A DNA stretch of 64,000 nt from Otis tarda (lineage: Eukaryota; Chordata; Aves; Otidiformes; Otididae): assembly GCA_026413225.1 (NCBI GenBank), contig CM048557.1, forward strand, positions 20,438,871-20,502,870, written 5' to 3'. Of this stretch, positions 51,494-63,235 are shown piece after piece. How positions within the stretch are numbered: the first letter of the stretch is position 1; every line of letters starts with the position of its first letter. The position numbers and the translations under genes were made by a program. The notes under the pieces were generated by a model that was not told the origin of the DNA, made no database searches, and was given only the letters and a program-made list of their open reading frames with translations.

Positions 51494-54400
51494 ACGTTCC
51501 TGTATCCTTGTGGCTGAGTTAGTTACACATCAGTTTTGTGTGATGGGGAAAGCTGCTGTAGCAGATCGAGTCCTTCCTCTCCCTTCCCCACGCCCCGTAA
51601 CTCAGAAATAATGTTGGTGGAAGATGTACAGAGGAGAAGGCTGCAGCCTGTTATCAGAAAACTTTGCCTTGGTTTTTACTCTCTTTTTCAACACTGACTT
51701 TTTTTTATATATGTATTTGGATGCTGAAGCAGGATTTAGCATTTTTGTTCATTTGTACTCATCTTTTTTCCTACCATCACCCCAACCCCCTGGCATTTCC
51801 AAGCTGTCCATAGGGAAGCCTTGCTGCCTGAAGTCTGGGAGGGAGAAGAGGAAACAGCCCCAGTTGCCTGGGAGCGATGTGTCCCCAGCGGAAATGCTGG
51901 TGCGTTGTTCCTTTCCGACCTGTTTGCATTGCTAGGTCAATCCTTAACAGAAGTCACACTTAATTTTTTTTTAATTTCTAAGTGTGGGGATGTTTTTGGC
52001 TTTTTGGTTTTGTGGTTTTTTGGTTTTTTTTTTTTTTTTTTCCTTGGGGCTATAACTTTATAAATTGTCTCATTTCCATTGATCTGTTACATTAAAGGGT
52101 CAGTGGCTGGGGGTGAATTTTAGTCCCAGTTTTTCAAATATAGCAAACTGAAAAGTAACTTTTTTAACCTCCATCAATGTTTATTTATAGACATATGGTT
52201 TTGAGTGAGTCTAGTTCTGTACTGTTTCCACTGTTAAGCTAAAGCTTGCATACCAATTATATTAGAAAAAAAAAAAGAAAACTTAATAAAAAAAAGTCCT
52301 TAACCTTAGAAATCCTGCATTTATATATTGCAGGATGATGCTTGGGGGTTTCCAGCCATAGGCATATATATTTAAAATTTCATCTTTGCATCATTCTCTT
52401 TTCAATGAAATTTTCCTTACTTATAGTGTATTGTCACACACTGTAATATTGCTGGGAATTTGCCATAACTTGATTTTGGGGGAAAAAAAAAAGTTAATTT
52501 TTAAGACCTTCCACTTCCAGTTACATCAACAGCAGGAGATCAGCTTATCAAAGCAAGGGAATTCAGAATTTTAGATCGCACCCGTTGAAACACTTTCTTG
52601 TGACCTGGTAAGCTTTGATTGCCAATTCGATGTATGTGGCTTCTGTCGTATGCCACGTTACCATGTAGATAGAGGGGGAGAGTAACCCAAGAGCTATGTA
52701 ATAAAATCAGAGTGTCTCTAAAAAGATGATCTATATGTATAGTTCTATAGATATATATTTTTAAGCAAAGCCTTTTCCTTAGCCGTACAGGCACTTGAGC
52801 TGGAAGTGATCTCAGCTCTTTGCCATCTTGAAGCAGGTAAGGGGAAGAGTTGAAACTAGCGATCACCTTCCCCACTTCAGGAATATTTCTGTTTCTTAAA
52901 GTATTTCACTCTCCCCCTTCATTGCAATTAAGAGCTTTGCATCGGATAGGGAGGGAGACCCGTGATAATTTTAAACTAGTACCTTGTCCACTGCACGTGG
53001 CTGCCGTGGCCTTTGCCACTACAGGACAGGAAATTCCTGCACTGGGGCAAACTGATCCATTCAGAGGCTTTTCCCCCCCTTCCACTCTCCCCTTTCCTCT
53101 TCCTGCCTTTTAGTATATAGGGCCTTTAAAAAGTATATAGGTAAATATATATATATATATATATCTCAAGTTGTGCTGGGTAAGAGGAGGAAGTGCTTCA
53201 ACAGAACTTCAGTTTGAGGGGTTGGACAAGAAAAGATTCAGCCTTAGAAATAGCCTTAAAGCAACACTGCCCTGAATGTCCACATTGTGCACATGGAGAA
53301 TGAGATGAGGTTTTCCAGTAGGTAACCCCTTCCCCTGCTCCCCAGCGTAGCTCCTTCAGGTCATCTACTCTGTTTTGTGGTGATATATATGCATCAACCA
53401 AGCACGTGTGTTTACATATATGTGCGCTGGGATTGTTAGCATACAGAATGGATGTGTAACTTGCCGCCTTTTTTGTTGACTGTTGATAAATGTGTATAAA
53501 TATGCCATTAAGCATTTCAATTCTGTTTTCTTTCCTTATACCGTATTTTTGATATTGTTCAGTATTCAGTTGATGCTGTGCACGTAGCTGGAGCTCTGTT
53601 TGAAGACAGACTGGGTCTCAATGCAGGTCAGGTGTGTCCTTGGACATTGTAGCTTTAGGAGTCTGCGTTGTCCCAGGCATGAGCAATTGGGAGAAAGTGG
53701 TAGCCAGAGAGGGAGTCTGACAGCTGTGGGAGGAAGAAGAGGAGGATGTTTGCTCAGACCATGTCCTGCACAGGGTGCAGTTTGCTCTCTGGCTCGTTTT
53801 AGAGGTGGCTTGTCACTGTGGGGAGCTCCAGCAGCAGCTCTGTGGACCACCTCCTGTCCCTGCGGCCATGGCAGGGAAGGTGCTGCAGGATGGTAGTAGC
53901 CAGGGGCTTGGGAGGGCCATGGGAGGGGGCAAAAGTTTTGCACAGAGAGGGTAATGATTTCTTTAGAGTTACTAGCTAAGAGTCCCCATGTTCAATGGCA
54001 TGGTCACCAGCCATACCAGGAGGGGTCAGCCCTGGGAGAAGAGGGACAGAGAGGAACCATCATGCTTAAGAATGATGAAGTAGCTGAGAAGCCCTCATGG
54101 AGAAAAACACCCACTTTGGTCTCCTCTAGTGAAGCTGGAGCGGAGTTAAACTAGAGGGGGAGCTGTGAAGGGCAGTGGGGACTTGCACTGTTGGAAGTAC
54201 TCCAGATCCAAAAGTGACGGGGCTCTTCTGCCAGCTGGTCAGTCCCTAGGCTGTCTGAGGTGAAGGGGGAAAAAACACTAGGTAGGACCCCTGCCCTGCC
54301 TCAGACCCTCTCCTGCATACCTGTGGATTTGTGTGTGCAACATGGGGCCTCGTTCTGCTCCCGTCCGCACCTCCAAAAAACAAACTAAGGATGAAATTGT

Positions 54401-54692
54401 GGGCTGTAAATACAAACCCCCTCCCTCTCCAGGGAAGCTTCCTCCTGGAGCTAGTGACAGCTGAGAAAATGGCTGTGAGCTGAGGCGGGGAGGAGGAGAG
54501 AAGCTGGTGGGGAAGAGGAGAGTCAACTGTCCAGGTCTAAGTTCAAAGACCACATCGAAAGGTCAAACAGAGCCGCTGACAGCTTAACTGAATGCTTGGG
54601 ATTTTTCATACTGTGGAGCATGCCACAAATCAGTGTGTTTAACTTCTTTCTGCCTTTTTTTTTTTAAAAAGAAATGAAACAAAAATCAATTT

Positions 54693-54698
54693 AATAAA
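54693..54698 (+). terminator. Isolated AATAAA with strong downstream GT element
   Basis: AATAAA is followed at 10-25 nt by TAGTGTGCATAGTGTGATG. It is the best-formed distal poly(A) site after CD81; it may end a long CD81 transcript or an unrelated one. Confidence 0.35.
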
Positions 54699-54700
54699 CA

Positions 54701-57700
54701 TTTCTCATAGTGTGCATAGTGTGATGAACCGCTGCAGTTTTACAGCCAGTTAACCTTAACACCAGGATGCTTTGTGAACCAGGCTTCAACAGCACGGGGT
54801 TTTCCAGCCCGTGGGAGGGGGGCCTGCAGGCAGGCTGGGGATGCATCCAGAATGGTGCTGAGGGAAGGCAAAAAGGTTGCTTGCCAGCAGTGGCGGATGC
54901 TGCAGTTATGTCCCCCCTCGAGGAGGGCATAGCTGTTGGGGAGCTACTGTGGATTGCAAAATAGGGTAACTGTGCTGAAATTCAGGGGGCTGCGGTGGCA
55001 GTACTGTGCATGCTCAAGGGGCTTCTCCCAGAGTGACTGAAAATGGCCCAAAATGCCCTGTGCCACTATCTAGCCGGGGGCTGGTCTGGTTTGTGCAGAT
55101 GGTCTCGTAATGCCACCATTGCTGCCACCGCTTGCCTGTCTGTACCATCAGGGGAGAGCCCTGCTGGCAGCGAGGGGGGAGGCCAAGCACTGTGATCCCG
55201 CAACTGCCTGCCTTTCTCTGCCCTGTCTTGGACTTCTCGCTGTGTTCGAAGCAGGAATGTCCCGCAGCGGCTGCCAGCCATCGCCTGCGCTGGTACGGAG
55301 AGGGAGGGAATGCCGGGTGAGGGAGAGCGATGTTCATCTGCCGCAAAGAAAGGCCAGCCCTGCTCCCAGCGGCTGTGCCCGTGCTACGAGATCATGCCCA
55401 TCTGTTGTTCTTTCACTGTTTACCTGAATGTTAATAGAGTCAGACATAATGACTTCTGGAAAGAAAAAAAAAAGTTATATTTAAAAACAATAAAAAAAAG
55501 AAACAAAACAAAACCCGTTGTTAGTGGATTTTTAATGATGTGTTGTCAGATCTTGTTTCTTTCCATCGTGTACAGATTTCTGCCACGTCTTCCAGGGGAA
55601 CAGGCTTGTCTCGTTCTTGTGTTCAAGCAAAATTTGGACTGCAGGGACTGCAGTCCTTAGCTGACCCTCTAGGTGGTTTCCCATGAATGTGATGCTCTTT
55701 GCTTCATGCCTTAAAACATTTTTATTGTGGTGCTGTGTTGTTGCTCCAGATGGGGATAAAATTATTCCTGCCTCTGGAGCTAGGATTAAGCTGATGTGAG
55801 TCACTGTCAGACTCAGGCTAGTGTTCAACAGGGGGAGAAACGATAGTGGAAACAAGCTGGCAAAGCACAGCGCATATTTGGCATCCAGGGCGCGTGTCTT
55901 GGGACCTCAGCCTGGAAGCATAGCTGGGATCTTAAACCTTCCCTGGCTAAATGCAATCCCCTCTGTTTGCACCTCGGGTCTGAGCATTAACACTGATGTG
56001 CTCGAAACAGATGAGTGGTAGGTGCTGCTTGAGCCAAGATGCTGGGAGAGGACCGGGCAAACCAGGCCCCTCTAGGGTGCTGTTAAGAGACGACACGGGT
56101 TATTCTTGGAAAAGAGCAGTTCTGCTGCGTGTGAGCATGTGAGGCTCACACGGATAAACCACTGTGAGAGGAAGGGGTGGGTGGAACGCTTGCAGCCCAC
56201 TTGTTCTCATGTTGTACTGACAACCCTGGCTTACGCCTCTCTTAAAGATTTTCCTCCAGAGGCCTTGAAGGACTTGGAAAGTCACTGGAGACCTTACTGT
56301 GGGCTTCCGATTCCTAGGAATATTGACTGTGGAATTTTTTTTTTTGTGAAACAAGAATTTTCACAAAATGAAAATACAAGTGTGAATTTTTCTAAGCTAG
56401 ATCAAACTGGGATTTTTTTCCAGTAGAATTCTTTTCCTCCCCCCTCCCAAACTGTTTAAAAAAAAAATTCTCTAGATTGTTTCTAGCGAAACATTTTGGA
56501 GGTATTTTTTACTTTGGCAAGCTCTATTTCGTAAGCCTCTTTTGGGCTGTTTGTGTTGTTAGTAGCGATGTGCCTAACTGTTTCCTACCAAGACAGCTGG
56601 GACTAACAAGTATAAATGGCTTATGTCCATTCCCTGTTAAGAGGTTGTCTAAACTCTAATCAAGATTTGCAATATTCCCACGAAGTGGCGGGGGCGGGGA
56701 GGAAACCAGCCAGCTCTCCCATGTGAGAGCTGTTCATGGCGGAGGTTTCTGTAGAGGAAAGCACCCTCCCCTCTGCCTGCCAGCTCCATTTGCCAGGCTC
56801 AGTGATGAGGGATGTGTAAGATAGGGGCTGTGCTGACATTCCTGCTCAGAACTGCCGTTTCCTTTGCTGGGCACGGCAGCATGGCCCTTCCAGTTAGAGG
56901 AGAGGAGGGAGTTTCAGCTCCAGGGCAAGCTGCTGACAACAGAGGAGACTGTTCTGAAGAAAAACCACGTGAATATTTCAACAACCTAATTTACTGGCAG
57001 GGCCACAGTAGGGCTGGGAAGCTGTGGCTGTGCTGGAGAGGAGGCAAGAGTGGAAACAGAGCCTTCAGTGAAGAAACATGTGCCATCAGTGCGTGCCCAA
57101 GGTGGAGAGGCAAACGATTAACTACCTGACCAGCTCCTGATGCAGTGATAAAGACACAGGCTAGAAACCCCAAATCCCACTGGTACTAGGCTGTGCAGCA
57201 GAACTAGAAGCTCAGTGTTAATCTGTGTATTTTTGTCTGACCACTCCTCTCAGCTGCATGCTGCGGAGCGTCAGATTACCTTGTGCAGGGCATAACTGAA
57301 GCAGGAGGATGCAGAAGCAAAGACTTCCCACGCGAGCGCTTCAACCAACCTCTGGCAGCTTGTCTGATGCAGGCAGCCTGATGCTTTCACTTCAGAGCCC
57401 AGGGACCTGCAGACAGGAAACACCTCCCAGCCGTCAAAACTGCTGCATAACTGAAACCCGGGTTGTTTTCATACTTGCAGATGCATTAGAGGGTACATAA
57501 ACTTTGCAGCCGGGCATGCCAGTGGGGACTGCCTGGCGTTTCTCCACTGGGTTTAGCTGGCCCAGCTCAAGTGCCAGTGGTCACAAGTAACATTTCTAAT
57601 TAGAGTTTAATCACACCTTTTTTTTTTTTTTTTTTCTTTTTAAACACTGATGTTTCTTGGCCCTGCTTTACTAGGGCATTCCCTCATGTTAGAACACAGC

Positions 57701-60700
57701 TTGTACCATGTTGGTGTTAGGCCAGGCGAGACGGCGCACACATAACACCCTGCCTGCCAGCTGCGAGTAAACTAGTAAGATTTCCTCTGGCGAGGGTTAC
57801 TGGTGTTAAATGCAAAGCCCTGTCTTGGCCACAAAGTTGTGTTGGTTAATGAAGCTGCTACAGGTCATGTTCTAACAAGAGGTTTGGAGAGTTTGGGGGT
57901 TTTTGGTTTCTTCCTTAATGTTAACTTCAAGGTCCTCAGCTGGTTCCAATGACCTCTTACAGCCCTTGGCTACTGCTGCTAGTGTGAGGCGTGCTGGGGC
58001 CAATGATAGGAAAGGAAAAAAAATAATTAGGAAAAGGGTTCTTTTAGTACAAAGATTCTGTAGCTAAATAGAAGTGAACAGAGATCCCCAACTGTTTTTG
58101 TTTCTTTTTAAAATTTCAAATAATTGCAGAAATCATTAATTTTGCTCTGAAGTGACTTCAGGTCCCTCCCACACATACAGTGTCCCTAACAGAAAAGGGG
58201 CTGCGGGTTCTCCCTGCAGGTGCTCTCCTGGCCGGCAATAACATCATTATTGTGAGGAATCAAGCTAATAAGGACCTTCTTAGCCCGCCTGCATTAAAAC
58301 TCACTCCACAGGAACTAATTTTATGTAGTTACCTTAGGGAGGAAAAGCACCAACATGAGTAAACAGCACTGAAAAAAATCAAACCTGCTAGCAGGTGAGC
58401 CAGGACCAAATGACAGGGCAAAGTAAAACAGGGAAGTGAAGCTTGGTGTAGAAGAGAGGCAGTGTCAAGGATTGAATCTTGGAAGCTCATCCCACAGGGA
58501 TTTCAAGGCCATTTCAAGGCCATTCTGGCAAATAGGAGAGAGCAACCCAAATTATTTCCTTCAGCCTGTACCCATTCTGGCTTGGCATGACTGCCTTCTC
58601 CCAGCAGAGAAGGATGTAGTGGTCAGTACTGTGTTTTGCTTTTTGCCTGCAGGAAAATACTCCTTTCTCTCCCTGCCTCCCCTCAGGAGCTCCAGCATCA
58701 GCTGTGTCTGGCCACAACAGACTAACTTCCATACTCCTGGACACAGGAGATGGTGAAAATGCATCCCATCGCTCTGGCTGGCTTGCAGGATCTAGGCAGC
58801 TGCTAGGGAATTGCCTGCTGCTTTCCTATAGCCGGAGGAGAGAGGCCAGGGGTCCCTGCCAGGCGCCTACCCCAGGCTCTGAGCGCAGAGGCAGCAGGAG
58901 CCTGCCAATGAGCAGCGGAAACAGTTACCGGATGGGGGCCAAACGACAGATTTATTTGCAAGAAAGGAGCACCAGGCACCCAGTAACTGGGCTGAAACTG
59001 GTATGCATTCGCACACATCACCCCCACGCGCAGGGACGCGCTGGTTTCCTGCAGACACATGGAGCCATCTCTGCGAAGGAGCTGGCCTCTTGGAGCCCGT
59101 GCACCGGACGCAGCCCACTCACATAGATGATGTCCCACACTGCAGCTCAAATCCACCTCACCAGTTCCTCACCGCACCCCCGCCCCCTTCAAGCCACCTT
59201 AGATCATGCCGGCAAGGGGAAAACGCTTTACCATCTGTTTGTCTTCAGAGTCTGACTCATTATTTTTATTTCAGCTGTCGCCAAGCAATAGCGAAAATCC
59301 CAACACACAAGCATAACCACTGCTGCAAACTGTTGTGTCCTCAGCCACCAGAGAAAAAGCAGCTCATCCCCGGTTCTCCACAGTGTGTGACACTAAATCT
59401 TCTGCAAAAAGACAGGAAGGAGAAAAAGGGTATGGCCAGCTTCTGAAGCTGATCTTGGTCATCAACATACACTGCATCCAGGCAAAAAATGAGAACTTGC
59501 AGCCTCTGGAAATGGAGGAATGGGGCTTGTCTCTGAAGGCACCCACATCCACAGGTGATGGAGATGGCGGAGGTGGTGTAGCCCTCTTCTGCCCCTCTGA
59601 GCCCCTAATGTAGCACTGAAACCAGAGGTCAAAACAGAAGCACACCACCGTTTCCACCAGTCCGTGGTGTACCCCACTTCTCTTCAGCCTTACAGAACAG
59701 GGGCATGCCACCGCTTATTCCTCATGTTCTTGCCTGCTCCCCAGTACCCTCAGAGGCCCACTCCTGGTGTGTCCCCTGCACCCTAGGCAGTGTTACACAG
59801 CACTGGTAGCCTTCACCCGTGCCTTACTCTTGCCTCCCTTTGTTCACTGCCCTCCTCCCATCCATTCCTGCTCGCCTACCAGAGGACTCGTTTTCCTCTC
59901 TTTCTCCCATCAGCCAACAAACCCTTGGAATGCCAGTGACCGTACTACCATATGTGTATATGTTAAAAAAACAGGATCACCAAACAGGGAAACACTTCTA
60001 GAGCTGTTGTGTTAAAACTACAGCACGACTCCAGCCAGACAGAAGATATTTTGCACTAACCTCGTCATTGCTGCCAAATGTATTCCAAACGCAGCCCTTG
60101 TCTCATAAATTACCATAGTTAGCAACGCTCCAGCAGGCAAAAGTATATATTTAAAAGGTGACAATGCCAAAGGAGTGACTGCAGTTTATACTACGGGTGA
60201 CTCACAGTGAGGCCCCGCTGGAAGGGATCCAGTGAAGTTTCCTCAGCCGTGGGTGCGGCCTCACCTCTAACGCACCCATCGACAAAGCAACTCATGATGC
60301 GGCAGGGCTGGGATGCTGTGGGGGGGAAAAAATTAAAGTGCCACTAATATCAGACAAGGTGGGGTTATATGGTAATTTCTTCTTTTGTTGCAAAACGATA
60401 GCGTAGATTTATACTCAAGGCCTATATTAAATCCCTCAGAGCAGGGTGACCTGAAGAGGTAGAGACCTTCAGAGGCTCCAGCCCTGTGCCAGCATTAATT
60501 TAATTTACCCACGAAGCCCCAGTGCCAGGCAACGTAGTAACTGGGAGCCGGAGCCAGGGCAAGGGTGGAGACAAGCCCTGCAAACTGGTGGGCCCTACGC
60601 CGGCACAGCAAACCTTGCATTTTTTCTTTTTTCCTTAACGTAAACAAGCTAAATATCGAAGCCACTTGGGAAATACATTTCCACTGAAAATTCAGAATTT

Positions 60701-61049
60701 TTGCTGAAAGAAGGGGAAAAAAATAATCAGGCCTCTTTGGCCAACACCAATAAAACATTTTCAAACAGAATTCCACTTCTCGACGCACGCACAAAAAATG
60801 TCCTTCTGGGACAGAAAATGGAAACTTTTTTTTTTTTTTTTCTTTTGGATGGATAGTGGTTTTATTCCCCAAGTGACTTGGGGTTTTCTGGTTAGAAAAT
60901 AAATACATATAAATCTAAAAAAAAAAAAAACCAAAAAACCAAAACAAAATTTAAAAAAAAATAGACACTTCCTCTGAAGTTTTCACTGTGGCCAAACCCT
61001 GCTTTTAAGACGAGAAAAAAAAGCTCTCCCTGACACGTTTTTTTCCAGA
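54701..61049. other. Intergenic DNA downstream of CD81
   Basis: I recognise no gene. Mammalian TSSC4 would be expected here but no frame resembles it. Contents include A-rich AATAAA-like runs at 55463-55512, a T-run at 57618-57636, a small 11-bp duplication at 58502-58524 and A/T-rich runs at 60825-60842 and 60918-60960. Confidence 0.6.
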
Positions 61050-61236
61050 CTGTGTAGAGGAAGGCGGAGGCGGCGCCGTGCCGGCCTCGCCATCCCCTCC
61101 CGGCGCCGGGCAGCCCCCCGCCGCCAGCACCGCTGCCTCCCCGGGGTGCGCAGCTGGACCCCAAACCCGCCCCTCTGCAGGCTGCAGCACCAGCACCTCC
61201 CTAGGCTGCAAAATGGTGGGCAAGCGGCGGGCGCGG

Positions 61237-61256
61237 TGCATCCTGGGAGCTGTAGT
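61237..61256 (-). promoter_or_regulatory. ZNF143/SBS-type site 1
   Basis: On the minus strand it reads ACTACAGCTCCCAGGATGCA, close to the known ZNF143/THAP11 consensus ACTACAATTCCCAGCATGC. Confidence 0.7.
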
Positions 61257-61370
61257 CCTCTCCAAACGTCGCAACGGAGGAGAGAGCCCGGCCCCGTTTC
61301 GCGGCGAACCCGTGATATTTCCCCCGCATCCCGGCTCTCAAAATGTCCCCCGCCGGGGGAAAGGCGGGCG

Positions 61371-61389
61371 ACTACAACTCCCGGGGCTC
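61371..61389 (+). promoter_or_regulatory. ZNF143/SBS-type site 2
   Basis: On the + strand it reads ACTACAACTCCCGGGGCTC. The ACTACAACTCCC core is intact; the GCATGC half is not. Confidence 0.6.
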
Positions 61390-61453
61390 AAAGGAGAGAG
61401 GCGGTGCGAGAAGCAGCGGGCCCGCCGGTTTCCCGCCCCTTCCGTGCTGCTTT

Positions 61454-61472
61454 GCCTGCTGGGAGTTGTAGT
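61454..61472 (-). promoter_or_regulatory. ZNF143/SBS-type site 3
   Basis: On the minus strand it reads ACTACAACTCCCAGCAGGC, the strongest core match of the three. Confidence 0.7.
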
Positions 61473-61599
61473 CTCGCCGCCGCTAGCTGCCGCTCCGGTG
61501 CGGCTGGTAGGAACTCAGTGTCCCAGTGTGCCCCGCGCGGCGGCCGTCGGCGGCGGGGAAAGGCGGGCGGTGCGGAGGCGTTGGGCCCATGCTGTGTTG

Positions 61600-61925
61600 G
61601 GGTACGGGACGTTTCCCTCTCCTTTCCCCGCCGGTTCGCGCTGTGTGCCTGGAGGTGGCGGTGTGCCAGCGGCCGCCCTGCGCCGCGCTGAGCGGGAGCG
61701 GGGAGCGGCAGCGGGAGGGGGCTTCCGGGCGCTCCCCGGCGCTCCTGCGTCGTGAGGAGAAGGGTGTGGGGCTGGAGGAGGGGGTCAGCCCCCGGGGGTG
61801 CAGGGGCCTGTGAGGCGGGTAGAGGGGTTATGTCCAGTAGGATCCCGGCCCGGGGAAGGGAGCTGGGCCCTGGGCTGGCAGGGAGGCGGGACGGCTGAGG
61901 CCGTGGCCTGCACCCGTGATGTTAG
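61600..61925 (+). other. Probable non-coding exon 1 of the unidentified gene
   Basis: The 3' edge is set by the donor TTAG|GTAAGG at 61926. The 5' edge is a guess from the promoter elements. No coding function is claimed. Confidence 0.4.
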
Positions 61926-62207
61926 GTAAGGCCGTGGGCTCTGTCGTGTCCCCCTCCCCGGGGTGGGGTGTCCGCTGGAGCTGTGAGCCAGGGCTCGGGG
62001 CTGCTGCCCTCTTCCTTGGCCTAGCAGCCTCTGTGGGCACCGTCCCGAAGGACTGCCCTGGGGTTGGCCAGGATTGCGGGCAGGCTTTGCTGCAGTGCTG
62101 TCTCTGTGATGAGAGCAGGCTCTTGGCCGTGGCTTGGAGTGACTGATGTCTCTGTTTTCCTCACACGCCGCAGGAGGACACACAGAGCCTGTTTGAGTAA
62201 GACCAGA

Positions 62208-63235
62208 ATGGAAGAGTCTGATGTGGACCTTCCCATCCAGAGAGACACCATCCTATCTGAGTTGTGCTGTGATCACATCGTCGTAACAAACCTGTGAGTC
62301 TGTCTGGTGTGCTGTAAGGGTCAGTATTTTGGCTACTAACACTGTTAAGGCTAAAACATCTCCTTAGGAGCAAAATTTTTCCTTTCTGTGTAGCTGCACT
62401 CAGACAGATACCCTGATTCACAGCCTGTGATGAACACTTACACCATCTTCTAAGAACAGCTGGTTTAATAGTCAGTTGTATGCTTCAGTGTCTCTTTTGG
62501 GTTGTAGTCATTGCTTTCATATGTTATAAAACTAAGCAGAAGGAAGTATGATTTTCAGATTATTATTTCCCATTTAGGGGTTACACTGAGGGCAATGTTT
62601 TCAAAAGCAGTCATAAGATCCCTTTTGTCAAAGACAGATAGACTTTACACGGAACACAGCACTCAAGTCTGTGGAATTCTTCATATTTTGTCTGTTTTAA
62701 TGCCTCATGAAAAGCTGTACCTAACTGTGAATATTGTCTTTCTTTGAAAACACAACTCTGTGGTATCCATGGTGTCTTTTTTGCAGCATTTAGTACTTGC
62801 AATACCCAACTATTATTTTTATATTTTCTTAGCCGTGTTTAATACTGTTCATTTAGTAATGGTTTACTGCACATGTAAATTACAGTTCTATTTTTTTAAA
62901 ACCTTTTCTTTGTTCTACAGAATAAGGTTGGCAATGTGAATGTGGAGACTGAGTAGATATAGCAGTGCCTGCCTTATTAGGCTATGTGTTGTTCTTCTCC
63001 CAAAAATCCAGGAATATCTGCAGACTTTTATATTAGCATGAGTTTGTGTCAGATTTAGAACTCGGTTCTGCAGCTTTGGATGATTCAAGGGGAAGGAATT
63101 ATTTTAAAAACTCAATTTAAAACTACATTTCCAGTATCTTGATGGAAATGTTTGTTTTCTAGGGTGGAAGTGCTGAGATCTTTGGTGGCTTTAACCGACC
63201 CTCAGGAGGGGAAGCTGACTCAGTCTCAAGAGAAA
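62208..63235 (+). CDS. Unidentified gene, first coding exons (partial)
   Basis: Two exons, 62174-62293 (coding from 62208) and 63163-63235, join in phase across a leucine codon (CT|G). The first has acceptor CACACGCCGCAG and donor AACCT|GTGAGT; the second has acceptor TTTTCTAG and donor AAA|GTGAGT. The ATG at 62208 has A at -3 and G at +4. The 53 residues start MEESDVDLPIQRD, then a helix-like LSELCCDHIVV, NLVEVLRSLVAL, and a polar TQSQEK. This looks like the N-terminus of a helical protein, but I do not recognise the family. It does not resemble mammalian TSSC4, the syntenic expectation. The frame is open upstream of the ATG within the exon, so an earlier start in exon 1 is possible. More exons probably lie outside the window. 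Confidence 0.6.

Larger units (their letters stand above)
51306..54700 (+). other. CD81: CD81 3' UTR, short form to about 51.5 kb, possibly extended
   Basis: A short UTR of about 200 nt would end after the paired AATAAA at 51484-51493. The following 2 kb are AT-rich with few open frames, a TA repeat (53145-53164), a T-run (52022-52041) and further signals (AATAAA near 52285 and at 54693), which resembles an extended UTR. Only transcript data can decide. Confidence 0.5.
61050..61950 (+). promoter_or_regulatory. CpG-island promoter of a downstream gene
   Basis: A sharp change from AT-rich to very CpG-rich DNA occurs at about 61.05 kb. There is no TATA box. Three ZNF143/SBS-type elements lie between 61237 and 61472, and a YY1-like AAAATGGTGG lies at 61210-61219. 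A good donor TTAG|GTAAGG at 61926 suggests exon 1 ends at 61925. Long open frames across the island (225 and 181 codons) are expected of GC-rich DNA and overlap each other. The layout could serve a divergent transcript to the left as well, but I see no gene there. Confidence 0.75.

Noticed and set aside
58502..58524. Tandem ATTTCAAGGCC duplication
   Set aside because: Only 11-12 bp, no further structure; ordinary slippage.
61078..61813. Frames of 225, 181 and 95 codons in the CpG island
   Set aside because: Stop codons are rare in such GC-rich DNA; three overlapping frames are open at once, which argues against any being coding.
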